From positions 496,001-560,000 of the forward strand of contig JACKNN010000001.1 of assembly GCA_024234855.1 (NCBI GenBank): a DNA stretch of 64,000 nucleotides, given 5' to 3'. A model generated the notes under the pieces. It made no database searches. It was given only the letters and a program-made list of their open reading frames with translations, and was not told the origin of the DNA. The DNA comes from Pseudomonadales bacterium (GTDB taxonomy: Bacteria; Pseudomonadota; Gammaproteobacteria; Pseudomonadales; Halieaceae). Both the position numbers and the translations under genes were made by a program. Shown here piece by piece: positions 52,978-61,951 of this stretch. Within the stretch, counting starts at the first letter, position 1; every line of letters begins with the position of its first letter.

Positions 52978-54129
52978 CTAATCGGGAAAAAAACCGGCGA
53001 TGACACTGTCCAGAAAACGTCGCCCGAGCCCACTGGCACTGACCCGTTCGCCGTCGACAATCAGCAATCCGCGCCGCTGGAAATCCTGCAGCCTGTGTTC
53101 GAGCACAGCAACCCCCTGCCCGGTGTGGGCGCTGAACTGTGCCAGGCTGAAGCCGTCATTGAGGCGCAGTGCGTTAAGCATGAATTCGCCGGTGATATCG
53201 GCCGCGGTGAGCTCGGTGCGGGTGGCGGTGAACAGGCCCGCAGTGGCGGCCATATAATCATGTGGCTGGCGCTTCTTCGCATAGCGCACTATCTGCCCGT
53301 CGGCGAGGCTGATTTTGCCGTGGGCGCCGGCGCCGATACCCAGGTAATCGCCGAAGGTCCAGTAGTTGAGGTTGTGGCGGCAACGATAACCCGGTTGGCT
53401 GTAAGCCGACACCTCGTATTGGCGGTAGTTCGCCGCCGCCAGCAGTTGCTCGCCAGCGTGCTGAATATCCGCCAGGGTATCCTCGACTGGCAGCAGCGGC
53501 GGCCGTTTGTGGAAGACGGTATTGGGCTCGATCGTCAGTTGGTACCAGGACAGGTGCGGCGGGGCAAAACCCAGGGCGGTTTGCAAATCCGTGGCGGCGG
53601 CGACGGTGGACTGCTTTGGCAGGCCGTGCATCAGGTCGATATTGAAGCTGTCGAACCCGGCCGCGCGGGCGTATTCGATGGCCGCCCTGGCCTGGTCACT
53701 GTTGTGGATTCGCCCCAGGGCTTGCAGGCAGGCATCGTCGAAGCTCTGTATGCCCAGCGACAGGCGGGTGATGCCGGCGGCCCTGAAGGCCGCAAATTTC
53801 CCGGCTTCGGCGCTGCCCGGGTTGGCCTCCATAGTGACTTCCCGCGCGGGCGACAGCTCCAGCAGCGACCCTATGCCTGCCAGCAGGCGGGCGATTGCCC
53901 GGGCTGAGAACAGGCTGGGGGTGCCACCGCCTATAAACACTGTATCGACTCTGCGTCCCCTGGCCAGGGCCAGGTCGGACTCCAGGTCGCGCAGGAGGGT
54001 GTCCACGTAATCCATTTCCGGAATGACGCTGGCCTCGTGCGAGTTGAAGTCGCAGTAGGGACATTTGCGTTCGCACCAGGGCAGGTGGATGTAGAGGCCC
54101 AGGGGCGGCGCGATCGGCAGGGGCTGCAT
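52978..54129 (-). CDS. hemW: Heme chaperone HemW (radical SAM, CPO3-like)
   Basis: A 383-residue radical SAM protein of the HemW family, which hands heme to membrane proteins and is often mislabelled coproporphyrinogen oxidase. The cluster motif C-x3-C-x2-C is in HLPWCERKCPYCDFNSH, then FIGGGTPSLF and the C-terminal HemN_C region. The ATG at 54129 overlaps the rdgB stop (TGATG); the open frame upstream to 54225 lies within rdgB. Last gene of the leftward run. Confidence 0.93.
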   Translation of the reverse strand: MQPLPIAPPLGLYIHLPWCERKCPYCDFNSHEASVIPEMDYVDTLLRDLESDLALARGRRVDTVFIGGGTPSLFSARAIARLLAGIGSLLELSPAREVTMEANPGSAEAGKFAAFRAAGITRLSLGIQSFDDACLQALGRIHNSDQARAAIEYARAAGFDSFNIDLMHGLPKQSTVAAATDLQTALGFAPPHLSWYQLTIEPNTVFHKRPPLLPVEDTLADIQHAGEQLLAAANYRQYEVSAYSQPGYRCRHNLNYWTFGDYLGIGAGAHGKISLADGQIVRYAKKRQPHDYMAATAGLFTATRTELTAADITGEFMLNALRLNDGFSLAQFSAHTGQGVAVLEHRLQDFQRRGLLIVDGERVSASGLGRRFLDSVIAGFFPD

Positions 54130-54734
54130 CAGCGCCGGCGCAAAGCCTCGAGCAGCAGGGCGCTGGCCCGGGCCCGGTGACTGATACGATTTTTCAGCTC
54201 CGCTGGCAATTCGGCCGAGCTGCACTGGTATTCGGGCACATAGAACAGGGGGTCGTAGCCGAAGCCGTTGTCACCGCGGGGTGCATCCAGGATGCGCCCC
54301 TCCCAGCTGGCCTGGCATACCAGGGGCATGGGGTCGAGCGCATGCCGCATATACACCAGCGCGCACTGGAAGCGGGCAGTGCGCAGACCGGGTGACAAAC
54401 CGTCCAACGCTGCCAGGAGCCTGGTGTTGTTGGCCGCGTCGCCCCCGCCGGAGTAGCGGGCGGAATGGATGCCCGGTGCGCCGTTGAGAAAGTCGACTTC
54501 AAGGCCGGAGTCGTCGGCGATGGCCGGGTGCCCGCTGTACTGCGCGGCGGCCCGGGCTTTCAAAATGGCATTCTCGACAAAGCTGAGGCCGGTTTCCTCG
54601 ACCTCGGGCACCGCGAACTCGGCCTGGGAACGCAGCTGCAGTCCCAGCGGGGCGAGTATGCCGGCCAACTCCCGCAGCTTGCCGGCATTGCCGCTCGCCA
54701 GCACCACACTCCTGTCCTGTCCATGATTGCTCAT
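54129..54734 (-). CDS. rdgB: dITP/XTP pyrophosphatase RdgB
   Basis: House-cleaning enzyme that hydrolyses dITP, dXTP and ITP. The 201-residue Ham1-family protein has VVLASGNAGKLREL, SFVENAILKARAAA, the metal-binding AIADDSGLEVDFLNGAPGI and GDNGFGYDPLF. Both ends touch neighbours: 3 bp after the DUF4426 gene and a one-base overlap with hemW. Confidence 0.97.
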   Translation of the reverse strand: MSNHGQDRSVVLASGNAGKLRELAGILAPLGLQLRSQAEFAVPEVEETGLSFVENAILKARAAAQYSGHPAIADDSGLEVDFLNGAPGIHSARYSGGGDAANNTRLLAALDGLSPGLRTARFQCALVYMRHALDPMPLVCQASWEGRILDAPRGDNGFGYDPLFYVPEYQCSSAELPAELKNRISHRARASALLLEALRRR

Positions 54735-54737
54735 TGC

Positions 54738-55187
54738 TCATTGCTCTATGTAGAGTTGGTGCTTGAGCTTAAAGGTGTAAGTTTCCCGGGCGCCGTCGGG
54801 GCGGAAATCCACCTCGAAGAAACGCCAATCCTCGTTGATAAACTTGAACTCGGCAACGTAATACACTGACTGGCCCTCGCGAATCTCGAGGAAGTCCAGG
54901 GCCTCGCTCTTTTGGATCAGGTCCCAGGTGCGACCCTGCAACTGCATGGTGCGGGCCTGGTTGCCGCCGTCGGCGAGGTGCTCTCGCACCGCCAGCGTGA
55001 GAATGGCGCGCTGCTCACCGCGGACAATGCCGTAAGTGGCCGCGACTTCCGGCGCCAGGAAAGTGGTGTTGACCACGCTGTAGTGCAGTTCATAGGGGCC
55101 GAACCGTTCCGATTGCTGTGCCCGGGTACTGTTGCTGCCGAAAGTCGCGACGATCAGCAACAGGGTGAGCCTGGCGATGGCGGTCAT
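54738..55187 (-). CDS. DUF4426 exported protein
   Basis: A 149-residue protein with a signal peptide (MTAIARLTLLLIVATFG, cleavage near TRA/QQ). The mature part has FGPYELHYSVVNTTFLAPEVAATYGIVR and the C-terminal TYTFKLKHQLYIEQ, as in the DUF4426 family found next to metW and rdgB. Its role is unknown. The ATG at 55187 lies one base after the metW stop; the upstream open frame lies inside metW and is ignored. Confidence 0.85.
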   Translation of the reverse strand: MTAIARLTLLLIVATFGSNSTRAQQSERFGPYELHYSVVNTTFLAPEVAATYGIVRGEQRAILTLAVREHLADGGNQARTMQLQGRTWDLIQKSEALDFLEIREGQSVYYVAEFKFINEDWRFFEVDFRPDGARETYTFKLKHQLYIEQ

Positions 55188-55188
55188 A

Positions 55189-55779
55189 TCAGCGGGTGAT
55201 ATGGTAGATCGCCGTGGTGGCGAACAGGTTGGGCCAGGCGGTGGCCAGCAGTGGCTGTCGCTCGGTGTTACCCACGACATCCCGGGCCAGGATGCGAATG
55301 TTTTTTTGCTCGCAGAGCGCTTCAAAGTCCTTCACCGTGCAGAAATGAATATTCGGGGTGTCATACCAGTGGTAGGGCATAAACCGGGAAACCGGCATCC
55401 TGCCCCGGGTGCCGAGGTACACCCGGCAACGCCAGTGGCCGAAATTGGGGAAGGTCACAATACCCTCCCGGCCGATACGCAGCATCTCATCCAGCACCCT
55501 GTCCGGAAAGTGGACCGCCTGCAGCGCATGGGCCAGCACCACCGTGTCAAAACTCTGGTCGGGAAAATTGGCCAGGCCGCGGTCGAGATCCTGTTCGACG
55601 ATATTGAGGCCGCGGGCAATGGCCTGGGTGATTTCCGGCTCACCTATTTCGATACCGGTGCCGCGCACCTGGCGCTGATCCCGCAACAGTTGCAGGAACT
55701 CACCGTTGCCGCAGCCCAGGTCGAGCACCCGGGATCCCGGCTTGATCCAGCGCTGGATGTGGGTGAGATCCAGGCGCAT
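55189..55779 (-). CDS. metW: MetW, methionine biosynthesis methyltransferase-like protein
   Basis: A 196-residue class I methyltransferase-fold protein. SRVLDLGCGNGEFLQLL is the SAM loop, and TFPNFGHWRCRVYLGTRGRMPVS is specific to MetW. MetW is needed with MetX for homoserine acylation in several proteobacteria. Its start overlaps the metX stop by one base (TGATG), which supports a MetX-MetW complex. Confidence 0.95.
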   Translation of the reverse strand: MRLDLTHIQRWIKPGSRVLDLGCGNGEFLQLLRDQRQVRGTGIEIGEPEITQAIARGLNIVEQDLDRGLANFPDQSFDTVVLAHALQAVHFPDRVLDEMLRIGREGIVTFPNFGHWRCRVYLGTRGRMPVSRFMPYHWYDTPNIHFCTVKDFEALCEQKNIRILARDVVGNTERQPLLATAWPNLFATTAIYHITR

Positions 55780-56921
55780 CAGCCACCCACCCGCTGCATG
55801 TAGGCCGAGAAGACATCCATGTAACGTGGAATGGGCAGAAGGAAGGCGTCGTGGCCCTCGTCCGCCTCAATTTCAGCATAGGTGACCGGCCTGTCTGCGG
55901 CGATAAGGGCGTCGACGATTTCCCGCGAGCGCTCCGGCGAAAAGCGCCAGTCAGTCGAAAAGGAGATGACCAGGAAACTGCATTGCGCATGGCGGAAAGC
56001 CGCCACGGGGTCGTTATTGTATTCCCGTGCCAGGTCGAAGTAGTCGAGGGCGCGGGTCATCAACATATAGGTGTTGGCGTCAAAGCTGCCGGAAAACTGG
56101 CTGCCCTGGTAACGCAGGTAGCTCTGCACCTGGAATTCGACGTCTTCCTCATTGCCCCGCTCGAAACTGCCCGTGCGCAGGTCCCTGCCGAACTTGCTCG
56201 CCATGGCGTGGTCTGACAGGTAGGTGATATGTCCCACCATCCGCGCCAGCGCCAGTCCCTGGGCGGGCACCTTGCCCTGCTCGAGGTAGTGGCCGCCGGC
56301 AAAATCCGGGTCGGACAGGATGGCCTGGCGGGCGACCTCGTTGAAGGCGAGGTTCTGCGCGCTCAGTTTCATCGCCGCGGCAATCACCACGCAGTGCCTG
56401 ATGCGTGTGGGGTATTCCAAAGCCCAGCGCATGGCCTGCATGCCGCCGAGGCTGCCACCCACCACTGCCGCCCAACAATCGATACCGAGATAGTCCGCCA
56501 GCCGGGCCTGGCTGTTGACCCAGTCCCTGGCCCGGAGCGAGGGAAAATCGGGCCCCCAGGGCTCTCCTGTCTCCGGGTTGATGGAACTGGGTCCGGTCGA
56601 GCCGTGGCAGCCGCCGATATTGTTCAGGCTTACCACGAAAAAACGCCGGGTATCGATGGGCTTGCCCGGTCCTATGCATTCATCCCACCAGCCGGGCTTT
56701 TTGTCATCGCTGCTGTGGTAGCCGGCGGCGTGGTGATTGCCGCTCAGGGCATGACAGATGAGGACCGCGTTGCTGCGCTGGGTGTTGAGTTCGCCATAGG
56801 TCTCATACACCAGCTCGTAGCCGGGCAACTCGCGACCGCAGGCGAGCGGCAGGGGCAGGTCGAAGCGCGCTGTCCGGGGTTCAACCAGGCCTACCGAGCG
56901 GCTGTCAGCTGGAGTCTGCAT
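55779..56921 (-). CDS. metX: Homoserine O-acyltransferase MetX (probably succinyltransferase)
   Basis: Activates homoserine in methionine synthesis. The 380-residue alpha/beta-hydrolase has the nucleophile elbow GGSLGGM with S157, the substrate region LNNIGGCHGSTGPSS, and the catalytic Asp/His end ISFSTDWRFSP ... DEGHDAFL. In gammaproteobacteria, MetX encoded beside MetW usually uses succinyl-CoA; the acyl donor is inferred from that context, not from the sequence. It starts 7 bp after yggT. Confidence 0.95.
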   Translation of the reverse strand: MQTPADSRSVGLVEPRTARFDLPLPLACGRELPGYELVYETYGELNTQRSNAVLICHALSGNHHAAGYHSSDDKKPGWWDECIGPGKPIDTRRFFVVSLNNIGGCHGSTGPSSINPETGEPWGPDFPSLRARDWVNSQARLADYLGIDCWAAVVGGSLGGMQAMRWALEYPTRIRHCVVIAAAMKLSAQNLAFNEVARQAILSDPDFAGGHYLEQGKVPAQGLALARMVGHITYLSDHAMASKFGRDLRTGSFERGNEEDVEFQVQSYLRYQGSQFSGSFDANTYMLMTRALDYFDLAREYNNDPVAAFRHAQCSFLVISFSTDWRFSPERSREIVDALIAADRPVTYAEIEADEGHDAFLLPIPRYMDVFSAYMQRVGG

Positions 56922-56928
56922 CCTGCTG

Positions 56929-57516
56929 CTAGATGCCGATCACCAGGGCCGGGTGCAGGCCCACGCCCTGCGCCATGTGACGCAGGGCGATCTGGATGAT
57001 ATTGATCAGGATAAAGACGAGGATAGGTGAGAAATCCATGCCGCCCATAGGTGGCAAGGCTTTGCGGAAGGGTGCCATTACCGGCTCGGTAATCTGGTAC
57101 AACAGGTAGATGGCCGGGTGGCGGCTGCCGGCGGCGACCCAGCTCAGGATAATCATTGCCAACAGGGCGAAAAAGTAAATATTAACCAGCAGCCCCACTA
57201 CCCCGAGCACGGACCACACCAGCAGCAGGAATACGCCCGGCAGTTCAAAGCCGTTGATCATCAACAGCACCGCGATGCCCGCCAGCTGCAGCAGTAAGGC
57301 CAGCAGCAGCGAGGCCAGGTCAATGCCGCCCAAACCGGGAATGACCCGGCGCAGGGGAATGACCAGGGGATTGGTCACTTTGACCAGGAACTGGCTTATC
57401 GGGTTGTAAAAGTCGGCGCGTACCACTTGCAGTAAAAACCTGAGCAACATGGCAACCAGGTACACGCTGAGCAATGTCTGCGCCAGGTAAGCGACGATTT
57501 CGTTGATTGCACCCAT
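56929..57516 (-). CDS. YggT family membrane protein
   Basis: A 195-residue protein with two YggT repeats, each a pair of helices around a polar NPLVIPLRRVIPGLGGIDLASLL / EPVMAPFRKALPPMGGMDFSPIL motif. The family is common beside proC and yggS, is suggested to act in osmotic or cell-surface functions, and has no proven activity. It lies 30 bp after proC and 7 bp before metX. Confidence 0.92.
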   Translation of the reverse strand: MGAINEIVAYLAQTLLSVYLVAMLLRFLLQVVRADFYNPISQFLVKVTNPLVIPLRRVIPGLGGIDLASLLLALLLQLAGIAVLLMINGFELPGVFLLLVWSVLGVVGLLVNIYFFALLAMIILSWVAAGSRHPAIYLLYQITEPVMAPFRKALPPMGGMDFSPILVFILINIIQIALRHMAQGVGLHPALVIGI

Positions 57517-57546
57517 GAATCAAAAGTCTCCCGGTGTGGCCGCGGC

Positions 57547-58368
57547 CTAACCCATTTCCCTGGCCATCTGGGCGGCGCGCTCCGCCGCCGCGCCCAGTGC
57601 GTCTGCAACCAGCCGGCGCAGGCCATTGTCCTCAAAGTTCTGTACGGCCCGCTCGGTCGTCCCGCCCGGGCTGGTGACCCGGCGCCGCAGCTCGACCAGG
57701 TCTACATCACTTTCCAGCGCCATGCGGGCGGCACCCAGCCCGGTTTGCAGGGTCATGGCCGTCGCGGTCTGGCGGTCCAGTCCCAACTCGCAGGCGGTAT
57801 CGATCATCGCCTCCATAAACAGGAAAAAGTACGCCGGGCCGCTGCCCGAGAGGGCCGTGATCGCATCCAGTGCCTCCTCGCGGGGTACCCAGCAGGTGAT
57901 ACCTACCGCGGACAGTATCGCCTCTGCCTGCTCGCGCTGTTGTGCCGAGACGCTGGCATTGCCGAACAGGGCGCTGGCGCCGCAACCCAACAGCGCCGGG
58001 GTATTGGGCATGCAGCGCACGATGGCCGCCTGGGGCCCCAGCCGCGCCTGCATGCTGGTAATGGTGACGCCGGCGGCGATGGATATCACCAGGGCGCGCC
58101 GCGCGCGTACCGCTCGGGCGATGCTGTTGGTCGCTTCCGCCATTACCTGGGGTTTGACTGCCATGATCACGACATCGGCCTCGGCGGCGGCCTCGGCATT
58201 GTCCCCGCACACCCTGACCGGGGCGATCTCGCGCAGCCGCTCCAGGCTGGCAGGGTAGGGGTCCGCTGCGCTGATCATGGCGGCCGGGTGACCGCTTTCG
58301 ATCAGCCCGCCGATAATACTGCTGGCCATGTTGCCGGCGCCGATAAATGCTATATGGGGTGTGTTCAA
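57547..58368 (-). CDS. proC: Pyrroline-5-carboxylate reductase
   Basis: Last step of proline synthesis. The 273-residue protein has the dinucleotide loop IAFIGAGNMASSIIGGL, VVIMAVKPQVM and the C-terminal ALSGSGPAYFFLFMEAM and VTSPGGTTERAV. The first ATG inside the frame falls within the NAD(P) loop and the next one upstream is far out of range, so I place the start at the TTG at 58368, behind GGCAGG. It follows yggS by 70 bp. Confidence 0.95.
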   Translation of the reverse strand: MNTPHIAFIGAGNMASSIIGGLIESGHPAAMISAADPYPASLERLREIAPVRVCGDNAEAAAEADVVIMAVKPQVMAEATNSIARAVRARRALVISIAAGVTITSMQARLGPQAAIVRCMPNTPALLGCGASALFGNASVSAQQREQAEAILSAVGITCWVPREEALDAITALSGSGPAYFFLFMEAMIDTACELGLDRQTATAMTLQTGLGAARMALESDVDLVELRRRVTSPGGTTERAVQNFEDNGLRRLVADALGAAAERAAQMAREMG

Positions 58369-58438
58369 GAAACCTGCCCGTTGAATAAATGCTGCTGGAA
58401 AATCAGTGCGCCAGTATACACGGCGGCTTCCGGCAAAA

Positions 58439-59131
58439 TCACCTGTTGCGGCTGCCGAATATCCCGCTGCCCACCCGCACGATGGTCGCACCCTCGGCAA
58501 TCGCGGCTTCCAGATCGTCGGACATGCCCATGGACAGCGTATCCAGGTCCGGAGCCAGGGCGCTAAGCTGTGCCAGCTGCCCGCGCAGCCTCGAAAAAGC
58601 GGCGCGTTGCTGCGCCGGGTCCCCGGTGGGGGCGGGTATGGCCATCAGGCCGCGCAATCGCAGGCGCGGTAATTCGAGTACTTCCGCCGCCAGCCGGGGC
58701 AGGTCCTGCGGGTCGACGCCGGACTTGCTTTGCTCACCCGAGATATTCACCTGCAGGCACACCTGCAGTGGCGGCAGGTCCCCGGGCCTCTGGTCGCTCA
58801 GGCGCCGGGCTATTCTGCCGCGATCCACGCTGTGAACCCAGGCAAAATGTTCGGCTATGGAACGGGTCTTATTGGACTGGATGGGGCCGATGAAATGCCA
58901 GGTCACTGGCAGCTCGGCGAGCGCCGCTATCTTTGCCAGCGCCTCCTGCAGGTAGCTTTCGCCGAAATGATCCAGGCCGTGGCGGTGGGCGGCGCGGATG
59001 GCCTCGGCAGGGTGGGTTTTGCTCACCGCGAGCACCCGGATATCCCCGGCGGCGCGCTGGCTTTTTTCAGCCGCGAGTCGTACTCTCTCAAGTAGCTTTG
59101 CTATATTGTCCGCAAGCAGTCGTTCATCCAT
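58439..59131 (-). CDS. YggS family PLP homeostasis protein
   Basis: A 230-residue PLP-binding TIM-barrel protein (PLPHP), which keeps vitamin B6 and amino-acid pools in balance. PLP is bound by K38 in VLAVSKTHP; FGESYLQEALAKI, WHFIGPIQSNK and LSMGMSDDLEAAI are typical. The ATG at 59131 gives the family N-terminus. It is the first gene of the leftward run to hemW and diverges from pilT. Confidence 0.95.
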   Translation of the reverse strand: MDERLLADNIAKLLERVRLAAEKSQRAAGDIRVLAVSKTHPAEAIRAAHRHGLDHFGESYLQEALAKIAALAELPVTWHFIGPIQSNKTRSIAEHFAWVHSVDRGRIARRLSDQRPGDLPPLQVCLQVNISGEQSKSGVDPQDLPRLAAEVLELPRLRLRGLMAIPAPTGDPAQQRAAFSRLRGQLAQLSALAPDLDTLSMGMSDDLEAAIAEGATIVRVGSGIFGSRNR

Positions 59132-59275
59132 GGCGCGAATGGTAGCCCATTCCGGTCCTGGCGGGCGACCGTAGAATAAGAGGTTGGGGCGCAACGCAGA
59201 AATCGCGGCGCCACATTGACCAGGGAACAGTCGGCCAGAGTCGCCGATAGTACAGGGGACCGAGCGGGGGAACAC

Positions 59276-60310
59276 ATGGATATTACAGAACTTCTGGCGT
59301 TCAGCGCCAAGCAGGGGGCATCTGACTTACACCTGTCGGCGGGCCTGCCACCCATGATACGGGTCGACGGGGACATTCGCCGCATCAACCTGCCGCCGAT
59401 GGATCACAAGCAGGTACACGATCTCATCTACGACATCATGAACGACCGGCAGCGCAAGGACTACGAGGAGTTCCTGGAGACAGACTTTTCCTTCGAAGTG
59501 CCCGGGGTTGCCCGTTTCCGCGTTAACGCATTCAACCAGAATCGTGGCGCCGGCGGGGTTTTCCGGACCATTCCCTCCAAGGTGTTGACGATGGAAGACC
59601 TCGGCATGGGCCAGGTATTCCGCGATATCTCGATGATGCCGCGCGGGCTGGTCCTGGTGACCGGGCCCACCGGTTCCGGCAAGTCCACCACGTTGGCGGC
59701 GATGATGGATTACATCAACGACAACAAGTATGAACACGTCCTCACGATCGAGGACCCTATCGAATTCGTCCACGAGAGCAAGAAATGCCTGATCAACCAG
59801 CGTGAGGTGCATCGCGATACCCACGGCTTTGCCGAGGCGCTGCGTTCGGCGTTACGGGAAGACCCCGACATCATCCTGGTGGGCGAGATGCGCGACCTTG
59901 AAACCATTCGCCTGGCATTGACTGCGGCCGAGACGGGCCACCTGGTGTTCGGCACCCTGCACACGACCTCAGCGGCGAAAACCATCGACCGGGTGATCGA
60001 CGTGTTTCCCGCCGCGGAGAAATCAATGGTGCGCTCCATGCTGTCGGAATCACTGCAGGCGGTGGTTTCGCAGACACTGCTCAAGCGCGCTACCGGTGGT
60101 AGGGTGGCGGCCCACGAGATCATGCGTGGCACCTCGGCGATCCGCAACCTGATCAGGGAAGACAAGGTGGCGCAGATGTACTCGGCGATACAGACGGGCA
60201 GCGCGGTGGGCATGCAGACCATGGACCAGTGCCTGCACGAGATGGTCGAAAAGCGTGTAATCACCCGCGAAGTCGCCCGCGAGAAGGCGCGGATGCCGGA
60301 AAATTTCTAG
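59276..60310 (+). CDS. pilT: Type IV pilus retraction ATPase PilT
   Basis: Hexameric motor that depolymerises pili for twitching. The 344 residues equal Pseudomonas PilT in length. MDITELLAFSAKQGASDLHLSAG is the N-terminal PAS-like start. Walker A GPTGSGKST is at 130-138; the Asp box, GEMRDLETIRLAL, the His box (TGHLVFGTLHTTSA) and the retraction-specific AIRNLIREDK follow. The ATG at 59276 follows GGGGGAA. No pilus structural genes are in the window. Confidence 0.98.
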   Translation: MDITELLAFSAKQGASDLHLSAGLPPMIRVDGDIRRINLPPMDHKQVHDLIYDIMNDRQRKDYEEFLETDFSFEVPGVARFRVNAFNQNRGAGGVFRTIPSKVLTMEDLGMGQVFRDISMMPRGLVLVTGPTGSGKSTTLAAMMDYINDNKYEHVLTIEDPIEFVHESKKCLINQREVHRDTHGFAEALRSALREDPDIILVGEMRDLETIRLALTAAETGHLVFGTLHTTSAAKTIDRVIDVFPAAEKSMVRSMLSESLQAVVSQTLLKRATGGRVAAHEIMRGTSAIRNLIREDKVAQMYSAIQTGSAVGMQTMDQCLHEMVEKRVITREVAREKARMPENF

Positions 60311-60347
60311 GCTGCTTCGATGCCGCAAGATGAGGGAGTGAATCATT

Positions 60348-61493
60348 ATGAAAATTGAGCATTTGCTGGAGCGGGTGGTACAGGAGCAGGCTTCAGACGG
60401 ATTCATATCTGCCGGCGCCCGACCCAGTATCAAGGTGGATGGGGAAATTTCCCCAATCTCGGACAAGCCGGTGTCGGAGGAAGAGGCCCGGGAACTGGTG
60501 TTGTCCACCATGCGCCCGGACCAGCAGGAAACCTTCCTGCGGCATCATGAGTGTAATTACGCCCTCACCTACGAGGGGCTGGGCCGCTTCCGCGCCAGCG
60601 CCTTTGTCCAGCGCGGCAAGTGCGGGCTGGTAGTGCGGCGCATCCAGACTGAAATCCCCGGCATTGATGAACTGGGGCTGCCCCCCATCATCAAGGAACT
60701 GGCCATGACCAAGCGCGGCCTGGTCATATTCGTGGGGGCGACCGGCACCGGTAAATCCACCTCCCTGGCGGCCATGGTCGGTTATCGCAACCAGAACAGC
60801 CACGGCCATATTATCAGCATCGAAGACCCTATCGAATTCATCCACGAACACGGCAACTGCATTGTGACCCAGCGCGAAGTGGGCATGGATACGGAATCGT
60901 TCGATGTGGCGCTGAAAAATACCCTGCGCCAGGCGCCCGACGTCATCATGATCGGCGAGGTGCGCTCCGCCGAGACCATGGCCCAGGCCCTGACCTTCGC
61001 CGAGACCGGCCATCTCTGCCTGTGTACACTGCACGCCAACAACGCCAACCAGGCGCTGGACCGGATCCAGAGCTTTTTCCCTGCGGAGCTGCACAACCAG
61101 GTCTGGATGGACCTCTCGCTCAACCTGAAATCGATGGTGGCGCAGCAGTTACTGCCTCGCAAGGACGGCAAGGGCCGCGCGCCGGTGGTGGAGGTATTGC
61201 TCAATTCTCCGCTGGTGGCGGACTACATCCGCAAGGGTGAGGTACACCTGATCAAGGACCTGATGGCCAAATCGACGGAACTGGGCATGCAGACCCTCGA
61301 CCAGTCACTGCTGCAGGCCTACAAGGACGGTGTTATCAGCAGGGAAGACGCACTCAGGTTCGCCGACTCCGCCAACGACGTGCGGCTGCAAATCAAGATG
61401 TTCGACAAGACGATGCCCGGCAGCAGGACCAGCCGGGATGAACTCGGTTTGTCTTACGAGACACCGGATCCGGGCAAATTTGTCCGGCGCTAG
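60348..61493 (+). CDS. pilU: Type IV pilus accessory retraction ATPase PilU
   Basis: Paralogue of PilT that assists retraction. The 381-residue protein begins MKIEHLLERVVQEQASDGFISAG and has Walker A GATGTGKST, GEVRSAETMAQAL and a C-terminal tail of about 30 residues beyond the PilT end (MPGSRTSRDELGLSYETPD), as in PilU. It follows pilT by 37 bp and is convergent with ruvX. Confidence 0.96.
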   Translation: MKIEHLLERVVQEQASDGFISAGARPSIKVDGEISPISDKPVSEEEARELVLSTMRPDQQETFLRHHECNYALTYEGLGRFRASAFVQRGKCGLVVRRIQTEIPGIDELGLPPIIKELAMTKRGLVIFVGATGTGKSTSLAAMVGYRNQNSHGHIISIEDPIEFIHEHGNCIVTQREVGMDTESFDVALKNTLRQAPDVIMIGEVRSAETMAQALTFAETGHLCLCTLHANNANQALDRIQSFFPAELHNQVWMDLSLNLKSMVAQQLLPRKDGKGRAPVVEVLLNSPLVADYIRKGEVHLIKDLMAKSTELGMQTLDQSLLQAYKDGVISREDALRFADSANDVRLQIKMFDKTMPGSRTSRDELGLSYETPDPGKFVRR

Positions 61494-61503
61494 GTGCCGG
61501 GCG

Positions 61504-61944
61504 CTAGCGCGCTGCGGGTTCGTCCAGACCGCCCAGCCAGCTCTGCAGCACCAGCTCGGCTGCCTCGCTGTCGACGGGCCGGCGTTTGTAATCGCCCCGG
61601 TGGCCGCGCTCCCGGCTGAGTTGCTTCGCTTCGAAACTCGTCAGCCGCTCATCCACCATCTCGACCGGCAGCCCCAGGCGGCCGTGCAAGCGCCGTGCGA
61701 ACTTGCGCGCCCGCTCACACAGTTCGCTCTGACTGCCGTCCATGTTGAGGGGATCGCCGACGATGAGCAGGTCTGGCCGCCACTCCTTTATCAACTGTTC
61801 GACGGTATGCCAGTCGGGCTGGCCCTCCCTGGCACGGATGATCGGCAGCGGCTGGGAGGAGCGCAGCAGGCTGTTACCTACGGCCACGCCGATCTGGCGC
61901 AGGCCGAAGTCAAACGCGATGACTGTACGCGCGCTGTGTATCAA
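61504..61944 (-). CDS. ruvX: Putative pre-16S rRNA nuclease YqgF/RuvX
   Basis: A 146-residue RNase H-fold protein of the YqgF family, thought to trim the 5' end of 16S rRNA. The acidic residues are in IAFDFGLRQIGVAVG, MVDERLTSFEA and VDSEAAELVLQSWL. It lies 7 bp after yqgE in the order found in E. coli and Pseudomonas. Confidence 0.96.
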   Translation of the reverse strand: MIHSARTVIAFDFGLRQIGVAVGNSLLRSSQPLPIIRAREGQPDWHTVEQLIKEWRPDLLIVGDPLNMDGSQSELCERARKFARRLHGRLGLPVEMVDERLTSFEAKQLSRERGHRGDYKRRPVDSEAAELVLQSWLGGLDEPAAR

Positions 61945-61951
61945 TGCGATA

